Part shown: piece by piece, positions 6,807-16,482 of the stretch | How positions within the stretch are numbered: position 1 is the first letter of the stretch | Layout of the letters: each line of letters opens with the position of its first letter | NCBI GenBank assembly: GCA_040775095.1 | Contig: JAXGTD010000096.1 | Coordinates: forward strand, 1-16,482 | From: JAXGTD01 sp040775095 | GTDB taxonomy: Bacteria > Pseudomonadota > Gammaproteobacteria > Chromatiales > Chromatiaceae | Direction: 5' to 3' | Length of the DNA stretch: 16,482 nucleotides | Position numbers and translations under genes: made by a program | The notes under the pieces: generated by a model | What the model was told of the DNA's origin: nothing | What the model saw: only the letters and a program-made list of their open reading frames with translations | The model's database searches: none

Positions 6807-7736
6807 CTAGCGCCGTTGGAAGAATCGTTCACCCTGGAAGCTCAGGATCGCCCCATCCGGAACGATGCGATCCACGCGGATGCCCTCACGACTCTCCTCC
6901 TGTTCGGCGATCTTGCGGCCATTGATGTACACAAAGCGCCGCGCCGGGTCCGAATCATAGACGTGCACCGGCATCGTATAGGCGGGCAGCTTGGCCCGGG
7001 TCGCGGGCGAGGGCTTCAGACCACGGTAACCCGACAACAGGGTCGCATCACTCTCCTCTTTCGGGGACACGGGAGGCACCTGGGGCAGAGTGGCCGCCGG
7101 CGCGGGTTCCTGCGCCGCCGGACCGGCGGAATCCCCCGTCCTGACCTCGCGCTTGAACGCCTCGATATCGGCGCGAAGATCGTCGGGAATCACCGGCTGT
7201 TCGGGCTCGGGATTGGCGAGCGCGCCGGGCCCGCGCTCGGCGGGCCCGGGCGGTGGTAGCGGCACCTCGGGATAACGTGGATCGCGTGACTGAATGGAGG
7301 GGGTCAGGTTCGGTCCGAGGACGGCACGGCGCAGCTCGTCGGCGCCGCGCGGCAGTGGCGCGCCGGGCTTCGGCGGCGCCGGTACCACCAGCACCCGCGG
7401 CTCCACGCTGGGTCCTTCGGTGCTGATCGGCGGCGGCTCGGTCGCGGCGCTCTCGCTCCCCTGGGCCGACGGGGAAGACACCGGCGGCGTGCTCTCCGGT
7501 TTCGGCACGGGCACCGCGGCCTCGGTCGGCTCCGGGGGCTCGACTGCCCGTTGGTGCAGCACCGCGTACGAGGCGATGACCACCGCGACGACCGCGAGCA
7601 CCAGGGCCGCCGCCGACCAGGGCCGGGAGCCGGCTGGCTCGGGCTCAGCCTCGAACACATCGTTGTCCAGCCGCGGCACCAGGCCCAGGTCGCGCTCCTG
7701 CTGGGACTTCTTCAGTGCTTCGAGGATGTATGACAT
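6807..7736 (-). CDS. gspB: Type II secretion assembly protein GspB
   Basis: The 309-residue protein starts with MSYILEALKKSQQERDLG, the hallmark N-terminus of GspB/ExeB proteins. A single membrane helix lies at about 41-60, followed by a long Pro-, Glu- and Ala-rich periplasmic linker (about 64-230). The C-terminal GspB domain (about 233-309) includes LPAYTMPVHVYDSD, RRFVYINGRKIAE and ILSFQGERFF. With GspA, the family helps place the secretin ring through the peptidoglycan layer in some type II secretion systems. The gene begins 17 bases after the gspA stop and has no clear ribosome-binding site, so it may depend on translation of gspA. The rest of the gsp operon is not in the window. The linker is long and low in complexity, and its length is probably variable among relatives. 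Confidence 0.9.
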   Translation of the reverse strand: MSYILEALKKSQQERDLGLVPRLDNDVFEAEPEPAGSRPWSAAALVLAVVAVVIASYAVLHQRAVEPPEPTEAAVPVPKPESTPPVSSPSAQGSESAATEPPPISTEGPSVEPRVLVVPAPPKPGAPLPRGADELRRAVLGPNLTPSIQSRDPRYPEVPLPPPGPAERGPGALANPEPEQPVIPDDLRADIEAFKREVRTGDSAGPAAQEPAPAATLPQVPPVSPKEESDATLLSGYRGLKPSPATRAKLPAYTMPVHVYDSDPARRFVYINGRKIAEQEESREGIRVDRIVPDGAILSFQGERFFQRR

Positions 7737-7753
7737 GGGTATCGACCGTCGAG

Positions 7754-9679
7754 CTAGGGCGACTGCGTGAGGCGCGGCACGTCGCCCGGCGAGGTGACAT
7801 TGCTCAACAGGACCAGCGTGCGCGGACCGGCGACACCGTCCACGTTTAGACCGTTATCCTCCTGAAAGCGGCGCACGGCCTCGGCAAGCGCCGCGTCGAA
7901 GCGCGGCGAGGTGGTATCGCCAAGGGACTGGCCAGGGAGCCCGGCGAGGCGCTCCCGCAGCCAGACCACCCCCTCGCCCGACGAGCCCTTGCCGATGTAG
8001 CGCAGTCCCGACGGCGGCAGGCGCCAGAGCATGAGGTAGTCCCCGGACCAGCGTTCGTCGAGGCCCGCGATGGGGACACGCACCGGCTCGCCATTGCGCT
8101 GCACCACCGCGTACTCCTCGTCCAGATGGCCGATCACAACGAATCCGTCTGTCCCGTCCTCCAGCCTGAGTGACAAGGCGACGGGGCGGTCGAACCGCCG
8201 CAGATCGCTCCATCGCCCCTGGTAGCGTTGGCAACGCAGGCCGGCGGTGCCCAGCGACTCGCAGCTGTGCCCGGCTGCGGCGGCATCCTGATCGGACACC
8301 TTCCAATAGCCCAGCAGTTCCCGCAGGGCCTCGGGCTGGCCCAGCGTCACCGAGGCCAGGTCGCCCGACCCGAGCTCTTGCAGATGCGGCGGAACCCGTA
8401 CCGCGGCAATGCGCGGGGGCTCGACGGCGCTATCCGATGGCGGCGGTAGCACGTCGGGCGCTTTTCCCGCGTCCTCGACCTGCCCGGCAGGGGTATGCGC
8501 GGTGTCGCCCGCGGTGCCCTCGTCCTCACCGGCCGCGATATCCGCGGGGGCCGGGTCGCCCGCGGGCATCTCGACCGTGGCCACAACGACGGGCGCCTCA
8601 TCGCCCGCGATGGCTTGCGCCGATGCCAAGTCTTTCTTGGCCGCACCAGGTCCTTCCGACGCCACGGCCGGGGCCTGGCCGGACGGGCCCGGGTCGATCT
8701 CACCGGCGGGGCCCTTTGGCCCGGACCTCCACACGGCCAGCCGCTCCTGAACCAGGGAGGCGATCTCCGAGTGGGTACCCGAGGCGCCGAGCCAGAAACC
8801 GACGCCAACGGCGACGAGCAGCGCGGCGGCTGTTGCCAGGGTCCGCCCGCCACGCGGTAGAGGCACCCCATCGCTGCCCCGCACCTCGCGCGCCGCACGA
8901 TCGACGATGGCCGGTGTCACCTGCATCCGACGACTCACCGCCGCCCCCAGCAGCGCGCGGTCGCAGATCAGGTTGATCAGGCGGGGCACACCGCCGGAGA
9001 ATCGATGCACACGACGCAATGCCGCGGCGCTGAACAGCGGTCTGACGACGCCGGCCACGGCGATGCGATGATCGACATAGGCCGCCGTTTCGCGCGCGCT
9101 CAGTGGCTCGAGATGGAAGCGCGCGGTAATGCGCTGATTGAGCTGACGCAACTCATCGCTCGCGAGCATCCTGCGAAGCTCCGGCTGGCCGATCAGAAAG
9201 ATCTGCAGCAGCTTGCGCTTTGACGTCTCCAGATTGGTCAGCAGACGGATTTGCTCGAGCACCTGTGGCCGCAGATTTTGGGCCTCGTCGATGATCAGCA
9301 CCGGGTGGCGACCGCGCGCATGGGCATCGAGCAGGAAACGATTGAGGTAATCGACCAGGACCTTGACCGAGACCTCCCCCTCCGGCACCTCCACGCCAAA
9401 CTCGTCGCAGACGGCGTGCATGAGCTCGACGGCGGTCATTGCCGGATTCAGCACCAATGCAACGTCGACGCCCTCGGGCAATTGCTCGAGAAAGGCGCGG
9501 CAGACGGTGGTCTTTCCCGTGCCGACCTCACCGGAGAGCAGGACGAAACCGCCGCGCGCGCCCGCGCCGTAGAGGAGGTGGGCCAGCGCCTCGCGATGCT
9601 GCTCGCTGAGGAACAGATACTGCGGATCTGGCGTGATGGAAAAACTCGGCTCCTTGAGACCGAAATACTTCGGATACAC
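7754..9679 (-). CDS. gspA: GspA/ExeA-type AAA+ ATPase with peptidoglycan-binding domain
   Basis: From GTG 9679 the protein is 641 residues and begins YPKYFGLKEPSFSITPDPQYLF, the standard ExeA-like opening. The cytoplasmic AAA+ domain has Walker A GEVGTGKTT (50-58), Walker B VLIIDEAQ (D131/E132), and FSGGVPRLINLICDRAL as the sensor-2 region. One membrane helix (about 281-299) leads to a periplasmic Pro/Ala/Asp-rich linker. A region around YWKVSDQD to LMLWRLP resembles the C39-peptidase-like module of GspA proteins. The end is a peptidoglycan-binding domain (about 572-628, with AVRRFQEDNGLNVDGVAGPRT). The protein is thought to use ATP and peptidoglycan contact to help secretin assembly with GspB. 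GTG was chosen for the family start and GAGAG seven bases upstream; TTG 9706 would add nine residues. Confidence 0.92.
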   Translation of the reverse strand: MYPKYFGLKEPSFSITPDPQYLFLSEQHREALAHLLYGAGARGGFVLLSGEVGTGKTTVCRAFLEQLPEGVDVALVLNPAMTAVELMHAVCDEFGVEVPEGEVSVKVLVDYLNRFLLDAHARGRHPVLIIDEAQNLRPQVLEQIRLLTNLETSKRKLLQIFLIGQPELRRMLASDELRQLNQRITARFHLEPLSARETAAYVDHRIAVAGVVRPLFSAAALRRVHRFSGGVPRLINLICDRALLGAAVSRRMQVTPAIVDRAAREVRGSDGVPLPRGGRTLATAAALLVAVGVGFWLGASGTHSEIASLVQERLAVWRSGPKGPAGEIDPGPSGQAPAVASEGPGAAKKDLASAQAIAGDEAPVVVATVEMPAGDPAPADIAAGEDEGTAGDTAHTPAGQVEDAGKAPDVLPPPSDSAVEPPRIAAVRVPPHLQELGSGDLASVTLGQPEALRELLGYWKVSDQDAAAAGHSCESLGTAGLRCQRYQGRWSDLRRFDRPVALSLRLEDGTDGFVVIGHLDEEYAVVQRNGEPVRVPIAGLDERWSGDYLMLWRLPPSGLRYIGKGSSGEGVVWLRERLAGLPGQSLGDTTSPRFDAALAEAVRRFQEDNGLNVDGVAGPRTLVLLSNVTSPGDVPRLTQSP

Positions 9680-9736
9680 GGCTGTGCTCTCGATCGTTAC
9701 CGACAAGGCTTGCCGGCCAAAAAGATATCCTGATCA

Positions 9737-9742
9737 ATCATA
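9737..9742 (-). promoter_or_regulatory. gspA: Possible -10 element for gspAB
   Basis: Read on the minus strand this is TATGAT, one base from the TATAAT consensus, and it would start transcripts about 50 bases before GTG 9679. No good -35 hexamer is seen at 16-18 base spacing, so the assignment is weak. Confidence 0.2.
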
Positions 9743-9796
9743 GAGACATCAGGCGTGACGCGCATCTCCCCACGGCGACGAGCCAGTGTCCACAAC

Positions 9797-9810
9797 GGGC
9801 GCCGGCGCCC
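9797..9810. repeat. Perfect 14-base palindrome GGGCGCCGGCGCCC
   Basis: The sequence equals its own reverse complement with no spacer. In GC-rich DNA such palindromes can arise by chance. It sits about 120 bases upstream of gspA, where a regulator could bind. Confidence 0.3.
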
Positions 9811-10112
9811 GCCCCACCCATGCGAGCGGGGACCCGACCTGGTTTCGACGCGGTGGCGTTTTCGGGAGCCCGAGAGCCGGCGGCGCATCGCACGGGTGGC
9901 AGGGGCGCGGCGGCGGCGACGCACCCCGACCCGGCGTGCCGAGCCCGGGTGCCGGGCACGGGACGACCCGCTCGGATCGGTGGCGAACTGGCGTGCCATC
10001 CGTTGCAGCCTTCGTTGTCGGGGGGCCGTCGGCGGGGCTCAACGCGCCCCACGGACACCGGACCCGCCGGCCACCGGGGATGACCAGCGCGGCGATCGGC
10101 GGGGTGGCGGCA

Positions 10113-10694
10113 TCAACCGAGGTCGTTCATGAGCGAGTCACGGACCGGCCCGGGCACATCGACCCGATGGCGGTACTCGGGGTGATCGATGCCCATCGTC
10201 AGCGGCTCGCCAGCCCGCAGCGCACCGCGTATGTCCGGCGCCAGCTCGAAGCGCAGGAAATGCACCGCGGAGGTCTTGCCCGCGTCGGAACGCTCCAGGT
10301 CCTCGTCGGCGATCGCATAGACCTTCTCCCGCGCGCCGACCTGCGCCCACACCCGATCCTCAATGCCGACCAGTCTGGAAAGGGCCTCGCGGCGCTCGTC
10401 CACGTCATCGTACTCGATCATGAAGGTGGCCTTCCAGTTGCTCCCGTCGGGGATCAGCGGATTGTAGGCATCGAGCTCCTCCTGGATCGCATGGGCCTCG
10501 AAGATCCTCTCCACCCTGAGCATCTCCTGGATCTGGTACTGCATGGTCATGCGATCTTCGAAATAGAGCGTCGCATGGGCGCCGATCGGCAGCTGGCGAT
10601 GCCGCTTGTGCGCCATCACCTCGGCGCGGAACGCGCTTCGGGTCTCCGCGTACTTCTCCAGACTGAACAGGTCGTCTCGTGTCAGCGCTTGCAT
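10113..10694 (-). CDS. DUF3501 family protein
   Basis: The 193-residue protein matches the DUF3501 family from its opening LTRDDLFSLEKYAETR through HKRHRQLPIGAHATLYFEDRMTMQYQIQEMLRVERIF to the centre PNDGSNWKATFMIEY-like segment (here LIPDGSNWKATFMIEYDD). No signal peptide, membrane helix or cysteine is visible, so it is probably a soluble cytoplasmic protein without its own metal cluster. Its function is unknown. The family is known mainly from its genomic link with rubrerythrin and CCG-domain Fe-S proteins, suggesting a role in electron transfer or oxidative-stress defence. It lies 35 bases downstream of such an Fe-S gene, and GGAG about nine bases upstream supports the ATG at 10694, so the two are probably co-transcribed. 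Confidence 0.85.
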   Translation of the reverse strand: MQALTRDDLFSLEKYAETRSAFRAEVMAHKRHRQLPIGAHATLYFEDRMTMQYQIQEMLRVERIFEAHAIQEELDAYNPLIPDGSNWKATFMIEYDDVDERREALSRLVGIEDRVWAQVGAREKVYAIADEDLERSDAGKTSAVHFLRFELAPDIRGALRAGEPLTMGIDHPEYRHRVDVPGPVRDSLMNDLG

Positions 10695-10729
10695 GTTCTT
10701 TAACTCCGGTTGCGTTTGGGCCGGCGCGT

Positions 10730-12070
10730 TCAGAGCCCGTAGGCGAGACGCAGCAGCGTGAGGGGATGCTGTTGCTTGCCGTCTTCACCCAGGGCGTGCG
10801 CGATATGCGCGCCGGCCATGGGGCAGTCGCTGCCGAAATGATCGGCCTCGGCGGCGCGGACACGGCTGGCCACCGGCCGGACGATCTTCGCCGCGGCCGA
10901 ATAAAACTCGCTCTTCACCGCGTAGGTCCCGTCGTGGCCGGAGCAGCGCTCGATGATCTCCACGCTCGTGTCCGGTACCAGCGCGAGGGCCTCGCGGGTC
11001 TTCTGGCCGATATTCTGCACGCGCTGGTGGCACGAGGCCTGATAGATCACCTTGCCGAGCGGTTTCTTGAAGTCCGTGTTGAGCTTGCCATGCTTGTGCC
11101 GCAGCAACAGGTATTCAAACGGGTCGTACATGTGGTCTTTCACCGCCTGGACGTCGGCATCGTGCGGGAACATCAACGGCAACTCCTGCTTGAACATCAG
11201 CACACAGGAGGGCACCGGCGCCACAATGTCCCAGCCCTCGTCCACCAGCCGCTTGAGAACCGGGATATTGGCATCCTTGGCGGCCTTGACGGCCTCCAGA
11301 TCGCCCAACTCCAGCTTCGGCATGCCGCAGCAGCGCTCCTTGGCCGCGAGCGTCACCGGGATGCCACTGTGCTCGAACACGGCGATCAGGTCGTCGCTCA
11401 CGCCCGGCTCGTTGTAATTGCCGTAACAGGTCGCGAACAGCGCCACCTTGCCGGTGGTTGGGCCGGCCGCCTCGCCGCTGGCCTGGCGTTCGATCCGCTG
11501 TTTGTGGCGCCGACGCAGCGTGTCGCTGCGGTAGGGGGGCAACCGCGCATCCCGGTGCACCTCGAGCACCGACTCGACCAGCTTTCGGCCAGCCCCGCTG
11601 TTGAGCGTCGCATTGACGACACCATTGACGACCGGGATACCGGCCAGCGAGCCGACCAGGTCAGTGCTGGTCAGCAGCTTATCGCGCAGCTTTGTCTTGC
11701 CCGACTTGTACTTGACCGCCTTCGCGCGCAACATCAGATGCGGAAAATCAAGGTTCCACTCGTGCGGGGGGACGTACGGACACTTGGTCATGTAGCACAG
11801 GTCGCAGAGGTAGCAATGGTCGACGACCTTCCAGTAGTCGTCCTTGGCCACACCGTCGACCTCCATCGTCTCCGACTCGTCCACCAGATCGAACAGGGTT
11901 GGGAACGCCTGACACAGGCTGACGCAGCGGCGGCAGCCGTGACAGATGTCGAAGACCCGCTCCAACTCGGCGAAAAGGGCCGAGTCGTCGTAGAATTCGG
12001 GATTGGTCCAGTCCAGGGGATGTCTGGTCGGGGCCTCGAGACTGCCCTCGCGACGTTGGGATGCGGACAT
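10730..12070 (-). CDS. CCG-domain Fe-S oxidoreductase (GlpC/HdrB-like)
   Basis: The 446-residue protein has two ferredoxin-type motifs, CHGCRRCVSLC (C43, C46, C49, C53) and CYLCDLCYMTKCP (C86, C89, C92, C97), predicted to bind two [4Fe-4S] clusters. Two CCG-like domains follow. The first has C215, C247/C248 in ERCCGMPK and C289; the second has C347, C376 in ERCSGHDG and C416 in SDCPMAG, so Ser replaces the second Cys of CCG. This layout is that of GlpC/heterodisulfide-reductase-like electron carriers found with rubrerythrin and DUF3501. No signal peptide is seen. The frame stays open far upstream to 13336, but ATG 12070 is chosen because AGGAG lies ten bases before it and the upstream frame lies antisense to the binding-protein gene. 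It probably passes electrons to a peroxidase or quinone; the partner is unknown. Confidence 0.9.
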   Translation of the reverse strand: MSASQRREGSLEAPTRHPLDWTNPEFYDDSALFAELERVFDICHGCRRCVSLCQAFPTLFDLVDESETMEVDGVAKDDYWKVVDHCYLCDLCYMTKCPYVPPHEWNLDFPHLMLRAKAVKYKSGKTKLRDKLLTSTDLVGSLAGIPVVNGVVNATLNSGAGRKLVESVLEVHRDARLPPYRSDTLRRRHKQRIERQASGEAAGPTTGKVALFATCYGNYNEPGVSDDLIAVFEHSGIPVTLAAKERCCGMPKLELGDLEAVKAAKDANIPVLKRLVDEGWDIVAPVPSCVLMFKQELPLMFPHDADVQAVKDHMYDPFEYLLLRHKHGKLNTDFKKPLGKVIYQASCHQRVQNIGQKTREALALVPDTSVEIIERCSGHDGTYAVKSEFYSAAAKIVRPVASRVRAAEADHFGSDCPMAGAHIAHALGEDGKQQHPLTLLRLAYGL

Positions 12071-12373
12071 AGTGCTGATGCTCCTGTTGCTCGTGTCTTG
12101 TGGGTTCGAGAAGACGCTTGACGCAGACCGCGCCTTGCGGCCGCGGGCCGGTCCTCGGCAACCCGATCGAGACGCCGACGGCGATTCTAGCATCGGCGGT
12201 ACGGGCAAAGATCCCCGCGGTGCCCACCCACGATCCCCGGGGCCGGGACCGAGAAAGACAGGCCACGCGCGCGGCGAGGTGGCACGTCGTCCCAGATACG
12301 TTCGGGACCTGTCGTACAGACAGGCGTTGAAATCGCGCGATCGCGGGGTGACAAGGCCCGCGAGGAGAATGCA
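12071..12373. promoter_or_regulatory. Divergent promoter region between Fe-S operon and binding-protein gene
   Basis: These 303 bases separate genes transcribed in opposite directions, so at least two promoters are expected. On the minus strand TAGAAT (12189-12184) is a fair -10 for the Fe-S/DUF3501 operon, without a clear -35. On the plus strand TTGAAA (12327-12332) could be a -35 for the binding-protein gene, but the matching -10 is poor. A perfect inverted repeat lies at 12308-12324. No protein-coding frame or rubrerythrin fragment is recognisable. Confidence 0.4.
12308..12324. promoter_or_regulatory. Inverted repeat CCTGTC-N5-GACAGG, candidate operator
   Basis: CCTGTC (12308-12313) and GACAGG (12319-12324) are exact reverse complements around GTACA. 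The repeat lies 50 bases upstream of the binding-protein start, next to a TTGAAA that could be a -35, so a regulator bound here could control that gene. The regulator is not known. Confidence 0.4.
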
Positions 12374-13279
12374 ATGAACACCAGCTATCGACGCCGGATG
12401 ACCATCGTGGTTGTGCTGTTGGCCACAATGGGGCTGATCGGCAGCGCGCACGCCGACCCGGCCGGCGGCGACTTGGACGCGGTAAAAGAGCGGGGGGTGT
12501 TGCGCCATCTTGGCGTGCCTTATGCCAACTTCGTCACCGGCGCGGGCGACGGCATGGACGTGGAGCTGATGCAGATGTTCGCCGAGGCGCTCGGCGTTCG
12601 CTATGAGTACGTGCAAACCGATTGGCCTGCCGCCATCGGCGACCTGACCGGCCAGAACGTCAAGGCCGCCAACGGCGAGGTGCAACAGCTCGGGGATGTG
12701 CCCATCCGCGGCGACGTCATCGCCAACGGCATGACGGTGATCCCGTGGCGCGAGCAGGTGGTCAGCTTCGGCGAGCGCACCTTTCCGACCCAGGTCTGGC
12801 TGGTTTCGCGCGCGGACTCGCCGGCGTCGCCGATCGCGCCGACGCCCAATCTCGCCAGCGACATCGTCTCGACCAAGTCCGTGCTCTCCGGCAAGACCCT
12901 GCTCGGCAAGCTCGACACCTGCCTCGATCCCAGTCTCTACGACATCAGCAAGACCGGAGCCGATGTTGCGCTCTTCGACGGCACGTTGAACGAGCTTGCG
13001 CCGGCCGTCATCAACAACGAGGCGGAGTTCACGCTGCTCGACGTCCCGGACGCCCTGGTCGCGCTGCAGAAGTGGCCCGGGCAGATTAAGGTCATCGGCC
13101 CCGTAAGCGAAGAGCAGGCGATGGCCCCTGCATTCCGGCCCGACGCGCCAGACCTGCGCGATGCATTCAACAAGTTCCTCGCCCAGCAGCGCGCGAGTGG
13201 CCATTTTGCCGCGCTGGTGCACAAGTACTACCCGTTCGTCACCGACTACTTCCCCGGCTTCCTCGCCGCGGGCGATTGA
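12374..13279 (+). CDS. Periplasmic solute-binding protein, family 3-like, orphan
   Basis: The 301-residue protein has a signal peptide: basic RRR at 6-8, hydrophobic MTIVVVLLATMGLIG, and a probable cut after AHA (27). There is no lipobox cysteine, so it should be free in the periplasm. The mature part has the family-3 binding-protein layout: VLRHLGVPYANFV, then GMDVELMQMFAEALGVRYEYV, and DVIANGMTVIPWREQVVSF, matching the usual GMTITxxR region whose Arg contacts the ligand carboxylate in amino-acid binders. The ligand cannot be named. GAGGAG at 12362-12367 is a strong ribosome-binding site. No ABC permease or ATPase is nearby. The next gene, on the same strand, is a membrane hybrid kinase, so a sensing role is more likely than transport, though a distant transporter is possible. 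Confidence 0.85.
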   Translation: MNTSYRRRMTIVVVLLATMGLIGSAHADPAGGDLDAVKERGVLRHLGVPYANFVTGAGDGMDVELMQMFAEALGVRYEYVQTDWPAAIGDLTGQNVKAANGEVQQLGDVPIRGDVIANGMTVIPWREQVVSFGERTFPTQVWLVSRADSPASPIAPTPNLASDIVSTKSVLSGKTLLGKLDTCLDPSLYDISKTGADVALFDGTLNELAPAVINNEAEFTLLDVPDALVALQKWPGQIKVIGPVSEEQAMAPAFRPDAPDLRDAFNKFLAQQRASGHFAALVHKYYPFVTDYFPGFLAAGD

Positions 13280-13413
13280 TCTCACGCATGGTATGGCATC
13301 GGGTGGCGCCGCCCCGCCGCGCGTGATGCCGAGCACAGCTCGCCGCGACGGGGGTGGCCTATCATGTCGGAATCCAAACCGAACGGACAGCTGTCCAACT
13401 TAGACTTCCGCGA

Positions 13414-16149
<2,736 letters not shown>

Positions 16150-16327
16150 GGTCGGCCGCCCGCCAGGACCCCTCCTCGGCTATGCTTGAGATGGCAGGCG
16201 GATTGTCCCTGTGCGCGAGAAGACCTGCTCAAGTCATCGAGCCAGCAGCTCGCTACCAGCGCAGCGATCGCGCTTCCAAACGCAAGGGCACCCCTCGTCT
16301 TCTTCGGCCAACCGATGGAGGTCCGCG

Positions 16328-16482
16328 ATGAGCGATCCCTACGGTTTTCTGCGCTATCGCCGCGCCGAGCCAAGGCGGCGCCCGCCACAGGAGCGTCTGC
16401 GCAGCTGGGGCGAGTACGAGCAGGTCCTGCCCGAGCGGCGTGCCAGACACCAGGCGAGCCGTTGCATGGACTGCGGCATCCC
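16328..16482 (+). CDS. gltD: Glutamate synthase small subunit, N-terminal part (cut by window end)
   Basis: The first 51 codons read MSDPYGFLRYRRAEPRRRP and continue to RCMDCGI at the window edge. The opening DPxGFLxYxR and the CMDCGIP motif, which starts the N-terminal Fe-S cluster region, are characteristic of GltD. The full enzyme is an NADPH-dependent flavoprotein subunit passing electrons to the large subunit GltB for making glutamate from glutamine and 2-oxoglutarate. GGAGG at 16317-16321, six bases before the ATG, is a strong ribosome-binding site. The rest of the gene lies outside, and gltB is not between it and the kinase gene. Related GltD-like subunits of other oxidoreductases share the same opening, so the exact partner is not proven. 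Confidence 0.85.
   Translation, partial: MSDPYGFLRYRRAEPRRRPPQERLRSWGEYEQVLPERRARHQASRCMDCGI

Larger units (their letters stand above)
9680..10112. other. GC-rich gap of about 430 bp upstream of gspA
   Basis: No frame here shows a recognisable protein; open frames on both strands are Arg/Pro/Gly-rich translations of GC-rich DNA. The gap should hold the end of the DUF3501 transcript and the gspAB promoter. It contains a perfect 14-base palindrome (9797-9810) and an imperfect hairpin CCCGGGTGCC...GGCACGGG around 9945-9963. Neither is followed by a T-tract. Confidence 0.5.

Noticed and set aside
9697..9741. A 14-codon leader peptide frame overlapping the gspA start region
   Set aside because: It has no ribosome-binding site, no repeated regulatory codons and no attenuator hairpin, and its ATG coincides with the possible -10 element.
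9826..9870. A tmRNA-like 5' end, because TGGTTTCGAC appears
   Set aside because: No matching 3' acceptor arm with GGTTCGA-type T-loop and no tag-peptide reading frame follow within 400 bases, so the match is probably chance.
12071..13336. Upstream extension of the Fe-S oxidoreductase frame, open on the minus strand to 13336
   Set aside because: It runs antisense to a well-supported secreted binding protein with a strong ribosome-binding site, its translation is Arg/Gly-rich with no domain, and ATG 12070 has an AGGAG site and matches the expected protein start.

Overview
The window is GC-rich DNA from a Gram-negative bacterium. Type II secretion accessory genes (gspA/gspB), a NarX/NarL-like two-component pair, a periplasmic binding protein with an adjacent membrane hybrid kinase, and the CCG iron-sulfur protein/DUF3501 pair together suggest a gammaproteobacterium, perhaps of the Chromatiales or a related sulfur-oxidising group. 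That placement is inference from gene content; no rRNA or other taxonomic marker is present.

Layout. Bases 1-1211 are one complete ISAs1-family insertion sequence with matching terminal inverted repeats; the window begins exactly at its left end. A stretch of about 430 bp without a recognisable gene follows, then a small HPF/RaiA-like ribosome-associated protein (1640-1984). Next comes a leader that can fold strongly (2103-2185), ahead of an NDUFA9-like NAD(P)-binding SDR gene (2219-3139). That gene converges on a rhodanese gene (3176-3640, minus strand), with a GC-rich hairpin between the two stops. Bases 3641-4199 hold no convincing gene.

From 4200 to 12070 every gene is on the minus strand, in three probable transcription units. 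Read in the direction of transcription these are: (i) a CCG-type Fe-S oxidoreductase then a DUF3501 gene (12070 to 10113); (ii) gspA then gspB (9679 to 6807); (iii) a NarX-like sensor kinase then a NarL-type response regulator, overlapping by 4 bp (about 6493 to 4200). Unit (i) resembles clusters that usually include rubrerythrin, but none is adjacent here.

From 12374 the plus strand carries a secreted, ligand-binding solute-binding protein (12374-13279) followed by a large membrane hybrid histidine kinase with two receiver domains (13414-16149). No transporter permease or ATPase accompanies the binding protein, so the pair is best read as a candidate sensing module. The window ends in the first 155 bases of gltD (glutamate synthase small subunit).

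No CRISPR array, tRNA, rRNA, prophage or defence island was seen. The most distinctive items are the orphan binding protein plus hybrid kinase pair, the rubrerythrin-less CCG/DUF3501 operon, the NarX-like kinase with almost no periplasmic domain but a cysteine cluster in its GAF region, and the structured leader upstream of the SDR gene. Nothing here is clear proof of a wholly new system.
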